Position numbers and translations under genes: made by a program. A stretch of DNA of 64,000 bases, from contig JAPLAU010000033.1 of the NCBI GenBank assembly GCA_026393115.1, positions 110,938 to 174,937 on the forward strand, given 5' to 3'. The notes under the pieces are model-generated. The model ran no database searches. It worked only from the letters and a program-made list of their open reading frames with translations, and had not been told where the DNA came from. Below are positions 1-7,463 of this stretch, one piece after another. The stretch is from Actinomycetota bacterium (GTDB lineage Bacteria; Actinomycetota; Actinomycetes; S36-B12; CAIYMF01). Within the stretch, counting starts at the first letter, position 1. Each line of letters begins with the position of its first letter.

Positions 1-622
1 TGCCGCCTGTGTCGTTGACGCGCAGCACATAGGGGCGAACGGACGTGTAGCGAACGATCGTTACCGAGCACGGGTCGCACGAAATGCGTTGAAATGCGTC
101 GAGGTGCATTCCGAGCGCGTCAGCTGTGATTGCCTTGATGACATCGCCATGCGACACCACCGCGTACACGGCTTCGGCTCCGTGCTCGGCCTCAATGCGT
201 GCGTCCCAGTCGCGCACTGCGCCCACCGCTCGGGCAGCCATCGACACCATCGACTCACCCTGCGCACCGGGAAAGGTCACAGCACTCGGCTGCGACTGCA
301 CCACCTTCCACAGTGGGTCCTTGGCCAACGCGCTGAGTTTCTGGCCCGTCCAGTCGCCGTAGTGAGCCTCGGCGACCCGCTCGTCGAGGTGAAATGGCGG
401 GGCGCTTTCGCGGCCTTCTAGGAGGTAGCCGGCTGTTGACTGGGTGCGCAGCAGGGGGCTGGTGATGATCGCTGCCAGTGGGACGCACAGAAGTCGCGTG
501 GCCAGATCGGCAGCCTGGCTGCGGCCGGCGTCATCGAGGTCGACGCCCTCGGTGTGGCCCGCGAGCACACCGGTGGCATTTGCCTGCGTCCGACCGTGCC
601 GAATGAGTAATGCAATCGCCAT
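1..622 (-). CDS. Histidine phosphatase (MSMEG_4193-type), 3' end off window
   Basis: The frame opens at an ATG at 620-622 and runs off the left edge without a stop, so the C-terminus is missing. The protein has the RHG phospho-acceptor motif near residue 8 (LLIRHGRT), a YGDWTG segment near residue 86 and the second catalytic histidine in VVSHGDV near residue 158. This is the layout of the histidine phosphatase (phosphoglycerate mutase-like) fold, cytoplasmic with no signal peptide. The closest family by feel is the actinobacterial MSMEG_4193 'putative phosphomutase' group, which usually sits beside uppP and DUF3090 genes. That fits uppP 2 kb away, and a DUF3090 gene may follow beyond the edge. 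The substrate is unknown. It is divergent from corA. Confidence 0.85.
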   Translation of the reverse strand, partial: MAIALLIRHGRTQANATGVLAGHTEGVDLDDAGRSQAADLATRLLCVPLAAIITSPLLRTQSTAGYLLEGRESAPPFHLDERVAEAHYGDWTGQKLSALAKDPLWKVVQSQPSAVTFPGAQGESMVSMAARAVGAVRDWDARIEAEHGAEAVYAVVSHGDVIKAITADALGMHLDAFQRISCDPCSVTIVRYTSVRPYVLRVNDTGG

Positions 623-643
623 TCCCCCACCCTAATCCCTCCC

Positions 644-747
644 GCATGGGGGGACATTGAGCACGCATAGACGCAGTTTTGCTTCCCCATGGGTTGAGCC
701 GTGGGCACGAAAAACTGCGCCTAGGGGTCGTAGGGGTCCCCCCATGC
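644..747. repeat. Long imperfect inverted repeat with G-rich arms
   Basis: The outer arms GCATGGGGGGAC (644-655) and GTCCCCCCATGC (736-747) match perfectly over 12 bp. The inner arms CGCAGTTTT (672-680) and AAAACTGCG (711-719) match over 9 bp, and a CCATGG palindrome lies near the centre. The structure lies between the divergent phosphatase and corA genes. The right arm continues as CTAGGGG and a purine-rich run up to corA, and it resembles the CTAGG/GGGTGCCCCC hairpins at 56777, 59248 and 62268. It could be a cruciform, a dispersed repeat or a transcribed hairpin in the corA leader. Confidence 0.7.
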
Positions 748-781
748 AAGGTGGAAAAGGGGGAAAGAAAAGGGGGAAAGG

Positions 782-1831
782 GTGTGGGTTCGTGCGAGGA
801 TGACCAGCGTGATCAGGGGACTTGGCTTCTACCGCAACGGCGAGGTGGTCGTTTCGCGCGATGATCTGATGGCCGCACACAGCAATGACGCCGACCTGAT
901 CGAACACATCACCCAACTGCTGCGCGAGGCGCGCCAAGATCCCGACCCCAGTACTTTCATTTGGCTCGGCCTCTACCAGCCGACGCCTGCCGAGATGGCT
1001 GTGGTGGCTGCCGAACTCGCTCTGCCCTACCTGCAAGTTGAGGACGCACTCAACGTGCGCCAGCGTGCCAAAGTCGAATCGAGCAACGACGAATGGTTCC
1101 TGCTGTTCAAAGTGCTGCGCTACGTCGAAGAAACCAGTGATGTGGAAACTGGCCAGATTTCGATGTTTGTTGGTGACGGCTTCGTGGTGACCGTGAGGTA
1201 TGGCGGAGTGGCTGAATTGGTCGAGGCACGCGAACGCCTTGAGCAGTCGCCGCATTTGCTCAAAGCAGGTGCGCTCTCGGTGGCCTATGTCGTTCTCGAC
1301 ACCATTGTCGATGGTTACACCTACGTGGCCGACGAAATCGAACGCGATATTGACATCATCCAGGAGTCGGTATTCTCCCGCGTGCGATCGGACGACTCGG
1401 AGAGTATTTACCGGCTCAAGCGTGAGGTACTCGAACTCAAGCGCGCCATCTCTCCGCTGGTGCCGGTAGCGCAGAGCCTCATCGACCCTGGCTCAGCGAT
1501 CGTCTCAGCCGAACTCAAGCCCTACTTCCGCGATATCGCCGACCACGTCTTTCGCGCGAGCGACCAGGTGGAAGGTTTCGACAACCTACTCGGAACCCTC
1601 TTGTCGGCGAGCACCCAAAGGCTTGAACTCCAGCAGAACAGCGACATGCGCAAGATCTCCGCGTGGGTTGCCATCGCAGCCGTTCCGACGATGATCGCCG
1701 GAATCTACGGAATGAACTTCGACAACCTTCCTGAATTACATTGGGAATACGGGTATTTCATGGTCATCGGACTCATGCTGACTGCTTGCGGATTGATGTT
1801 CCGCGCATTCAAGCGATCGGGCTGGCTATAA
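782..1831 (+). CDS. corA: CorA-family Mg2+/Co2+ transporter
   Basis: A 349-aa protein with a long acidic and helical cytoplasmic N-terminal domain and two C-terminal membrane segments. The diagnostic GMN signature sits in the segment YGMNFDNLPEL near residue 309. This is the topology of the CorA pentameric divalent-cation channel of the inner membrane. The GTG at 782 is chosen because AGGGGG at 771-776 gives a Shine-Dalgarno with 5-nt spacing. An in-frame ATG at 800 has no spaced ribosome site and is the alternative. The stop at 1829-1831 lies 2 bp before the first copy of a 26-bp direct repeat. Its position next to the phosphatase is common in actinobacteria. Confidence 0.93.
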   Translation: MWVRARMTSVIRGLGFYRNGEVVVSRDDLMAAHSNDADLIEHITQLLREARQDPDPSTFIWLGLYQPTPAEMAVVAAELALPYLQVEDALNVRQRAKVESSNDEWFLLFKVLRYVEETSDVETGQISMFVGDGFVVTVRYGGVAELVEARERLEQSPHLLKAGALSVAYVVLDTIVDGYTYVADEIERDIDIIQESVFSRVRSDDSESIYRLKREVLELKRAISPLVPVAQSLIDPGSAIVSAELKPYFRDIADHVFRASDQVEGFDNLLGTLLSASTQRLELQQNSDMRKISAWVAIAAVPTMIAGIYGMNFDNLPELHWEYGYFMVIGLMLTACGLMFRAFKRSGWL

Positions 1832-1833
1832 AC

Positions 1834-1859
1834 AACCGTTGCGCTGACGACTCCGAACA
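1834..1859 (+). repeat. 26-bp direct repeat, copy 1 (possible att site)
   Basis: Identical over 26 bp to 2844-2869, with different bases on both sides. It begins 3 nt after the corA stop codon. The sequence starts AACCGTTGCGC and ends CTCCGAACA. Confidence 0.85.
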
Positions 1860-1874
1860 GCATTTCCACACACT

Positions 1875-1892
1875 ATGTGGCCTAGGTCACAT
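1875..1892. repeat. 18-bp palindrome centred on CCTAGG
   Basis: ATGTGGCCTAGGTCACAT is an inverted repeat with a single mismatched pair. It lies about 45 bp after the corA stop and about 60 bp past the stop of the convergent RiPP precursor. It may be an operator or part of a bidirectional terminator. No T-tract follows. Confidence 0.5.
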
Positions 1893-1951
1893 GCACCCTA
1901 GATCGCACATGCACCAACGCTTCAGCAGAAGTACCGGGGGTAGGCACTCAT

Positions 1952-2245
1952 TCACGGTCCTGTGGGATACAGCATGCGATCGGCGCCGCCAGTACAACCG
2001 GCGTTGGGGTCACCGCCGCTGACGAGTTCGAGGTAGTCCAGCGGCAGTTCGTCGTTGACGAACCCAAGGCTGAGTGACCCGTCGGCTGCCTGGCTGGCCA
2101 CGATGTTCCAGTCATCGGGCACTGTCATGCAGGTTTCGGCTGAGATCGTTGCGGCGGGATCGGCAATGAGTCGTGCGCGCAGCCCGTCGTCCCTGTTGGC
2201 TCGTGCGATGAGTGCGTCGACCGCGGTGGGAAGGTCGTTCGCCAT
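1952..2245 (-). CDS. NHLP (nitrile hydratase-like leader) RiPP precursor
   Basis: A 97-aa protein beginning MANDLPTAVDALIARA at 2245, preceded by GAGGAG at good spacing. Residues 1-78 follow the nitrile hydratase-like leader peptide pattern: an alpha-helical start, LRARLIADPAATI (compare LRxxLLADPxAAL), a middle VPDDWNIV, hydrophobic strands and the terminal segment LPLDYLELVSGG. The double glycine is the expected leader cleavage site and leaves the 19-residue core DPNAGCTGGADRMLYPTGP with a single Cys. Known NHLP precursors are exported by peptidase-ABC transporters and modified by LanM, YcaO or other enzymes. None of these is adjacent, so it looks like an orphan. It sits inside the repeat-bounded element. 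Confidence 0.82.
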   Translation of the reverse strand: MANDLPTAVDALIARANRDDGLRARLIADPAATISAETCMTVPDDWNIVASQAADGSLSLGFVNDELPLDYLELVSGGDPNAGCTGGADRMLYPTGP

Positions 2246-2594
2246 GGGGGCTCCTCGTGCTTGGCAGGAATACTCACAGCCCAATTCCGACGACTGTCAC
2301 GAGCCGGCCTGAATAACAATTCTATTTACAGTATTGCAGGTTGGTGCCGATTACATCAGGTGATGGCCAGCTCGCGACCGAGTGAAACTCCTATTGACTA
2401 CGGGGAAAGTCCGGCACAGTCAACGATCTACCCGCACCCGCCGGCGGGGCCTAAGCAGTGCGAACTTAACAACCCCAGCGTTCTCGGCACCGCACAAACC
2501 CACGATGCCGGACACCGACGATAGTCGGAGTGTGACGAGGTGTTGCACGGATCCCCCTAGACACTCTTTGTCCTGTCGAGGGACCCGGCAACTC

Positions 2595-2802
2595 TCACGA
2601 GCCTGAGCCGGACACGGTCAAGTCGGCGATGGTCTCAACTACGTCCCATTCCTTTTGCAGCTGCGTACGCGCGTCAGGTCGCCTCTTGACGTTCTGGCGA
2701 CGTGCTCGGATCGGATTCGCCACCGTGGCTTGACAGTCGCGTGTAGATCAGAACCCGCCTCGCTGTGCTGGCTTCGGCTTGTGTGCGGTGGCCTTTACCC
2801 AT
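2595..2802 (-). pseudogene. Serine recombinase N-terminal remnant (frameshifted)
   Basis: From the ATG at 2802 the frame reads ARRVLIYTRLSSHGG...SPERQEAT and stops. The same frame continues past the TGA as RAYAAAKG. After a 1-base shift it continues as WDVVETIADLTVSGSGS to a TGA at 2595-2597. Joined, this is the standard start of a resolvase/integrase catalytic domain (YTRVS with the catalytic Ser, ERQ, AYAxxKGW, DxxVSGS). The remaining catalytic and DNA-binding parts are absent, so this is a relic. Its position at the inner edge of the 26-bp right repeat suggests it once moved the element. Confidence 0.8.
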
Positions 2803-2834
2803 GGCGGGCTCCTCTGGTGGGTGGAGCCTGCGCA

Positions 2835-3692
2835 CTATTGTGGAACCGTTGCGCTGACGACTCCGAACATCAACAAGATGACGAGCAGGAGCCCCAGTGC
2901 GATTCGGTAGATGACGAACGGCAAGAACGTGTTGCTGATCAAGTAGCGCAGCAACCACGCAATGACCAAGTACCCCACAACGAATGCGATGGCGGTGGCC
3001 AACAAGGTCGGACCCCACGCTGCGGTTGTGTCGCTTCCGATGTTGAGCGCTTCGAACAGGCCACTCGCGAGAACCGCTGGAATGGCGAGCAGGAATGAGT
3101 ACCGTGCGGCGCTTTCACGCGTGTAGCCCAGCGCGAGACCGGTACTGATGGTCGCGCCCGAACGAGACACCCCGGGAATAAGCGCCAGGGCTTGACCTAA
3201 GCCGTAGAGGATTCCGTCACGTGCGTTGAGATCATCAACTTTCTTGGTGCGCCTTCCGAGTGCGTCGCAAACGCCCAGAATGATGCCGAAGATGATCAGG
3301 TTGAACGCAACGAGCCACAAGTTTCGAGCGACTGTCTCAATCGAGTGCCGAAAGAGGAAGCCAAGGATCAAGATGGGAAGTGAACCGATAATCACGTACC
3401 AGCCCATGCGCGCATCGATCGACGACCGGGCTGACTGATCGCGCAACGAGTGGAGCCACGCCTTCGCAATGCGCACGATGTCGTGTCGAAAGTAGATGAT
3501 GACCGCGAGTTCCGTTCCGATCTGAGTGACGGCGGTAAACGCAGCACCTGGATCACCCCAGCCGGTGAGTCGCGACAAAATCAACAGGTGTGCCGATGAC
3601 GAGATCGGGAGAAACTCCGTCAGCCCTTGAACGATTCCAAGGATGATGGCCTCAAGCCACGACACGCTGCCAACCACAACCGAAAGCGTCAC
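2835..3692 (-). CDS. uppP: Undecaprenyl-diphosphate phosphatase (BacA/UppP)
   Basis: A 285-aa polytopic membrane protein that dephosphorylates undecaprenyl pyrophosphate to recycle the lipid carrier for peptidoglycan synthesis. It carries both family signatures: LTEFLPISSSAH near residue 25 and the PGVSRSGATI motif near residue 175, with roughly seven to eight hydrophobic segments. Length matches the family (about 270-290 aa). The start is a GTG that overlaps the stop of the upstream oxidoreductase gene by 4 bp (GTGA), so the two are translationally coupled. The final codons lie beside a 26-bp repeat that is duplicated next to corA, so the extreme C-terminus may have been supplied by the inserted element. 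Confidence 0.95.
   Translation of the reverse strand: MTLSVVVGSVSWLEAIILGIVQGLTEFLPISSSAHLLILSRLTGWGDPGAAFTAVTQIGTELAVIIYFRHDIVRIAKAWLHSLRDQSARSSIDARMGWYVIIGSLPILILGFLFRHSIETVARNLWLVAFNLIIFGIILGVCDALGRRTKKVDDLNARDGILYGLGQALALIPGVSRSGATISTGLALGYTRESAARYSFLLAIPAVLASGLFEALNIGSDTTAAWGPTLLATAIAFVVGYLVIAWLLRYLISNTFLPFVIYRIALGLLLVILLMFGVVSATVPQ
2844..2869 (+). repeat. 26-bp direct repeat, copy 2, within uppP 3' end
   Basis: Exact copy of 1834-1859, lying 7 bp inside the uppP coding end (its stop is at 2835-2837). The last three uppP codons and the stop lie outside the repeat on the element side. Confidence 0.85.
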
Positions 3693-4738
3693 GTGGCAAG
3701 CCCTGTTTCGTCAAGCAGTTCGGCCATCGTGCGCAGCGTCTGAACCTGCTCGGCCAACGTTCCGACGTAACTTGCGACGGTGAGGGTCGTCACGCCTGCC
3801 TCCGCGTAGGCAGGTAGTCGATCACGAATGCGCTCGCGCGGTCCGATCAGTGCAGTGCGATCGATGAATTCCATCGGAACGGCAGCTGCCGCTCCCGCGT
3901 AATCGCGCGCGAGGTACTTTTCCTGAATCTCGTTGGCTTCCTTTTCATAACCCATGCGCACCGCGAGTTGGTTATAGAAGTTCTGCTCACGGCTACCCAT
4001 GCCCCCGATATAGAGAGCTGCATAGGCGCGGACAGCGGCCGCGCATTGTTCGAGGTCGTCGCCGATCACGACCGGCACCGTGGGTACTACATCGAATCCC
4101 TCAAGCGTCTTGCCGGCGATGGCGCGCCCGGTCTTGATGTGACTGAGCAATTCGGCTGACGATTCAGGTGCGAAGAAGATGGCCAGCCAGCCGTCAAACG
4201 CCTCTCCTGCAAGCTCGAGATTCTTCGGTCCAACGGCAGCGAGGTACATCGGAATGTAGTCACGAGCGGGGTGCACGGTCAGCGTCAGCGCACGGCCGGG
4301 GCCGTCGGGCAGAGGCAGGGTGAAGAATTCCCCGTCGTACTTCACCCGTTCGCGACGCAGCGCCATGCGCACGATGTCGGTGTATTCGCGGGTGCGGGCG
4401 AGCGGCTTGTTGAAGCGCACACCGTGCCATCCTTCAGACACCTGAGGTCCCGAAACTCCCAGCCCGAGCCGGAATCGGCCTCCAGACAACGTGTCGAGCG
4501 TGGCGGCAGTCATGGCCGTGTTGGCAGGCGTGCGACCTGGAATCTGGAAGACCGCCGACCCGACATCAATGCGTTCCGTTTGAGCGGCGACCCACGCCAG
4601 CACCGTGGCAGCGTCGGAACCGTAGGCCTCAGCAGCCCATACCACCGAATATCCGATGACGTCAGCCTCGCGGGCCAACGCAAGGTTGTTGGCGTCGTTA
4701 CCTGCACCCCAGTAGCCCAAGTTAAGTCCGAGTTTCAC
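3689..4738 (-). CDS. F420-dependent LLM-class oxidoreductase
   Basis: A 349-aa luciferase-like monooxygenase fold protein. It begins MKLGLNLGYWG, followed by a VWAAEAYG segment, an alternating TIM-barrel pattern with TLDTLSGGRFRLGLGVSGPQ near residues 85-105, and a C-terminal TLTVASYVG. This pattern matches the actinobacterial F420-using group often labelled the Rv3520c family. These enzymes use the deazaflavin F420 for hydride transfer to unknown small substrates in the cytosol. Its stop overlaps the uppP start by 4 bp. It lies 86 bp from the divergent aldo/keto reductase. Cofactor preference is inferred from family, not from a residue test. Confidence 0.87.
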   Translation of the reverse strand: MKLGLNLGYWGAGNDANNLALAREADVIGYSVVWAAEAYGSDAATVLAWVAAQTERIDVGSAVFQIPGRTPANTAMTAATLDTLSGGRFRLGLGVSGPQVSEGWHGVRFNKPLARTREYTDIVRMALRRERVKYDGEFFTLPLPDGPGRALTLTVHPARDYIPMYLAAVGPKNLELAGEAFDGWLAIFFAPESSAELLSHIKTGRAIAGKTLEGFDVVPTVPVVIGDDLEQCAAAVRAYAALYIGGMGSREQNFYNQLAVRMGYEKEANEIQEKYLARDYAGAAAAVPMEFIDRTALIGPRERIRDRLPAYAEAGVTTLTVASYVGTLAEQVQTLRTMAELLDETGLAT

Positions 4739-4824
4739 AAGTCCTCCGTGTTAGCCGTGATAGCCGCCGCTGCGAGCCTACGCGGGTTCGGGCGCAGAGC
4801 CGGCCTACGGGGTACGGTGTCGTT

Positions 4825-5814
4825 GTGGAGATGAGATCGCTGGGGAATACCGGGCTGTACGTTTCTCGGCTGGCGCTGGGCACGATGACGTGGGGCGGCG
4901 CAACCGACGAGTACGACGCTCACGATCAGTTGCGCACCTTCCTCGACGCGGGTGGCACCTTTGTCGACACTGCCGACGTATACGGGCACGGGATGAGTGA
5001 AGGAATCCTTGGCCGCGTCCTTGCCGAACTTGGGGTGCGCGATCAGGTCGTGCTGGCAACCAAAGCAGTCTCGGTGCGGCCCGATCCGCGGCGCTTCAAT
5101 GCGTCGCGGGCGCATCTGCTCACAGCTCTCGATCGTTCCTTGGCCCGACTTGGGGTTGATCATGTCGATCTCTGGCAACTTCATGCCTGGGATCCCCTCA
5201 CCCCCCTCGACGAGACGTTAGGCGCTGTTGACGCTGCCGTTCGCTCGGGCCGAGTGCGCTACGCGGGTATTTCTAACTACAGCGGCTGGCAGTTGGCGCG
5301 AGCAGCAACCGTGCAGTCTGAGCGGCGAGGTTCGGCTCCGCTGGTGAGCGCCCAGATGGAGTATTCGTTGCTTCAGCGAGGCATCGAACGAGAAGTACTT
5401 CCAGCGGCCCACGAATTCGGCATCGGAATCCTGCCATGGTCGCCCTTGGGTCGCGGTGTGCTCACCGGAAAGTACCGAGCAGGAATTCCGGCCGGCTCAC
5501 GCGCAACGACGGAAGAATACGGCGCCTTCGTTGAAGAGTTCCTCACGCCGACGCACGCGCGCATCATCGACGCGGTGGTCACTGCCGCCAACGGTTTGAA
5601 CAGCACACCATTAGAAGTTGCGTTGGCCTGGGTGCGCGATCGGCCCGGCGTTGTCGCATCCATCGTGGGCGCGCGAACGACGGCGCAGTTGGCGGCGGCT
5701 CTGACGAGCGAGGAACTGGTACTGCCGGCTGAGATCACGTCGGCACTCGATGAAGTGTCGGCACCTCACCGGGGTTACCCCGAGTTCGGATGGAACCAGC
5801 GAGGTGAGCAGTGA
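4825..5814 (+). CDS. Aldo/keto reductase
   Basis: A 329-aa NADPH-dependent aldo/keto reductase. It starts MEMRSLGNTGLYVSRL and has the catalytic set Asp-Tyr-Lys-His: FVDTADVYG (Asp and Tyr), LATKAV (Lys) and DLWQLHAWD (His). YAGISNYSGWQ and the NADP-binding SIVGARTTAQL near the C-terminus are also typical. The GTG at 4825 is taken as start, with an ATG at 4831 as an alternative; no strong ribosome site separates them. It belongs to the actinobacterial group next to DUF5703 genes and overlaps that gene by 4 bp. Substrate unknown. Confidence 0.92.
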   Translation: MEMRSLGNTGLYVSRLALGTMTWGGATDEYDAHDQLRTFLDAGGTFVDTADVYGHGMSEGILGRVLAELGVRDQVVLATKAVSVRPDPRRFNASRAHLLTALDRSLARLGVDHVDLWQLHAWDPLTPLDETLGAVDAAVRSGRVRYAGISNYSGWQLARAATVQSERRGSAPLVSAQMEYSLLQRGIEREVLPAAHEFGIGILPWSPLGRGVLTGKYRAGIPAGSRATTEEYGAFVEEFLTPTHARIIDAVVTAANGLNSTPLEVALAWVRDRPGVVASIVGARTTAQLAAALTSEELVLPAEITSALDEVSAPHRGYPEFGWNQRGEQ

Positions 5815-6005
5815 CTTCGACAGCGACCTGGGAGTTCCGAGAACTCACCTTGCCCCGCGGCACTCCGCGCTCAGCAGCTCGAACGCTGCTCACTGAATAC
5901 GCCGAACATGGTCGCTGGGAACTAGCACGATTGCGGTTGTACCCCGACGGAACCCGTCGAGTGTGGCTTCGGCGCAAAGTAATTCGCGCCGTGCGAACGG
6001 CGTAG
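5811..6005 (+). CDS. DUF5703 family small protein
   Basis: A 64-aa protein that starts with a GTG overlapping the aldo/keto reductase stop (GTGA). The sequence WEFRELTLPRG...LLTEYAEHGRWELARLRLYPDGTRRVWLRRKVIR matches the small actinobacterial DUF5703 family. It has no signal peptide or membrane segment and is rich in Arg and Trp. Function unknown. Conserved coupling to the reductase in other actinobacteria suggests a shared role. Its TAG stop faces the stop of the M20 gene 4 bp away. Confidence 0.85.
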   Translation: MTSTATWEFRELTLPRGTPRSAARTLLTEYAEHGRWELARLRLYPDGTRRVWLRRKVIRAVRTA

Positions 6006-6009
6006 GTCT

Positions 6010-7332
6010 CTACACGCGGCGCAGGAATCGGTCGAGAACAGCAACACCGAATTCAAGCGACTCAATCGGAACGCGCTCGTCAACTCCGTGGAACAGGCTT
6101 GCGAAGTCAAGACTCGGTGGAAGTCGTAGAGGCATAAAACCAAAGCACCTCATGCCCAGTTGAGAGAACGCCTTCGCATCGGTTCCGCCTGACAGCATGT
6201 ACGGAACGGTCTGCGCGCCCGGATCGACTTCGCGCAATGCCGATGCCATGGCATCAATGGTGGGGCCGTCAAAGCCCGTTTCGACCGCGATGTCACTCAC
6301 AGCCGCTTCGCGAGTGATGCCTGGGCCGAGCAGTGCGTCAATTTCGGCCAGGAATTCGTCGCGGTGACCGGGTAGGTAGCGACCGTCGATGACCGCCGTT
6401 GCCGTTCCTGGAATGACATTGGCCTTGTAACCCGATGACAACATTGTGGGGTTCGCCGTGTTGCACAACGTGGCACCGATGACGCGAGCCAACGGTCCGA
6501 GTTGAGCCACGAGTTGTTCACCGTCGTTGGTATCGAGTTCGATACCGAGAACTTCCGACAGTCGTTCGACCAATGCCTGCACCGTCGGTGTGACGACAAC
6601 CGGGAACCGATGTCTTCCAACGCGTGCTACGGCCTCGCTCAGGGCAGTGATGGCGTTGTCGTCGTTGAGGAACGAACCGTGTCCCGCGGTACCGGACGCG
6701 GTCACGCGCATCCATTCGATGCCCTTCTCCGCGGTCTGCACCGTGTAGAGGCGAAGATCGTCATTGATAGTGATCGAGAACCCGCCGACCTCACCGATGG
6801 CTTCCGTGGCACCTTCGAACAACTCGGGCCGGTTCTCGACCATCCAGTGGGCGCCGTGCTCTCCTCCGTGCTCCTCGTCGGGGGTGAACACGACGATCAG
6901 GTCACGGTCAGGCTGGCTTCCGGTGCGCGACCATCCGCGCAACGTCGCAAGGATCATGCCGACGGAGTCCTTCATGTCGACTGCTCCGCGCCCCCAGATC
7001 ATGTCGTCGATGACCTCACCGGCAAACGGTGGCACCGACCAGTCAGAAGCGATGGCTGGCACGACGTCGAGATGTGTGTGCACGAGAAGCGCGGGTCGGC
7101 TTGGGTCTTTACCTGCGATGCGGCTCACCACGCCCTGACGACGACCCGATGTCGTATTGACAAGTTCAGACGAGATACCGCATTCATCCAGAAGTCCTTG
7201 TACGTATTCAGCCGCAAGAGCCTCGCCCGGTCCTGAGTCGTCGCCGTAGTTCGAGGTATCGATGCGCAGCAGGCCGCGAACGATGTCAACAACCTCTCGC
7301 TGAGCGAGGTCGTCAATTCCAGAGGTTGTCAT
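6010..7332 (-). CDS. M20-family metallopeptidase/desuccinylase-like hydrolase
   Basis: A 440-aa zinc-dependent hydrolase related to DapE, carboxypeptidase G2 and ArgE. The metal-site motifs are present: HTHLDVVPA near residue 82, WGRGAVDMKDSVG near residue 115, the general-base pair in FTPDEEHGGEHG near residue 150, and the C-terminal GGTDAKAF and FHGVDERV segments. The central dimerisation domain is complete. The start at 7332 (MTTSGIDDL) is chosen over an earlier frame extension because family members begin with an REVVDIVRGLLRIDTSN-like stretch. It corresponds in position to Rv2141c in mycobacteria. Substrate unknown, probably an N-acyl amino acid or dipeptide. Confidence 0.92.
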   Translation of the reverse strand: MTTSGIDDLAQREVVDIVRGLLRIDTSNYGDDSGPGEALAAEYVQGLLDECGISSELVNTTSGRRQGVVSRIAGKDPSRPALLVHTHLDVVPAIASDWSVPPFAGEVIDDMIWGRGAVDMKDSVGMILATLRGWSRTGSQPDRDLIVVFTPDEEHGGEHGAHWMVENRPELFEGATEAIGEVGGFSITINDDLRLYTVQTAEKGIEWMRVTASGTAGHGSFLNDDNAITALSEAVARVGRHRFPVVVTPTVQALVERLSEVLGIELDTNDGEQLVAQLGPLARVIGATLCNTANPTMLSSGYKANVIPGTATAVIDGRYLPGHRDEFLAEIDALLGPGITREAAVSDIAVETGFDGPTIDAMASALREVDPGAQTVPYMLSGGTDAKAFSQLGMRCFGFMPLRLPPSLDFASLFHGVDERVPIESLEFGVAVLDRFLRRV

Positions 7333-7439
7333 TGCTCTAGTCTGCCGTGTTCGTGGAAATTGCGCTGCCCTGACACCGCTTGCAGAGCAAGAATCCTCGC
7401 AACCTAGACTCTGCAATCAGTTGACCGCACGGACCGCGA

Positions 7440-7447
7440 AAGCGATT
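7440..7447. promoter_or_regulatory. LacI-type operator core
   Basis: AAGCGATT fits the AAnCGnTT core recognised by LacI/GalR regulators. It lies 16 bp before the GTG of the LacI-family gene and overlaps the leader between the divergent M20 and lacI-like genes. A strong ribosome site AAGGAGG (7452-7458) follows. Autoregulation is an inference. Confidence 0.45.
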
Positions 7448-7463
7448 ACTCAAGGAGGCTGAC

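Larger units (their letters stand above)
1834..2869. mobile_element. Decayed ~1-kb integrative element between corA and uppP
   Basis: The segment is bounded by exact 26-bp direct repeats at 1834-1859 and 2844-2869. The right copy lies inside the 3' end of uppP. Between them are an orphan NHLP-type RiPP precursor (1952-2245) and a frameshifted serine-recombinase N-terminus (2595-2802) whose start is about 40 bp from the right repeat, the usual place for an integrase gene next to an attachment site. A stretch around 2300-2335 is clearly more AT-rich than its surroundings. Integration into the uppP 3' end is an inference. Serine integrases normally leave only short core repeats, so the repeats may instead record a tyrosine-integrase event or a duplication. 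Confidence 0.55.

Noticed and set aside
632..1255. 207-aa reading frame opposite corA
   Set aside because: It is antisense to a clear CorA protein and its translation has no recognisable motif or ribosome site.
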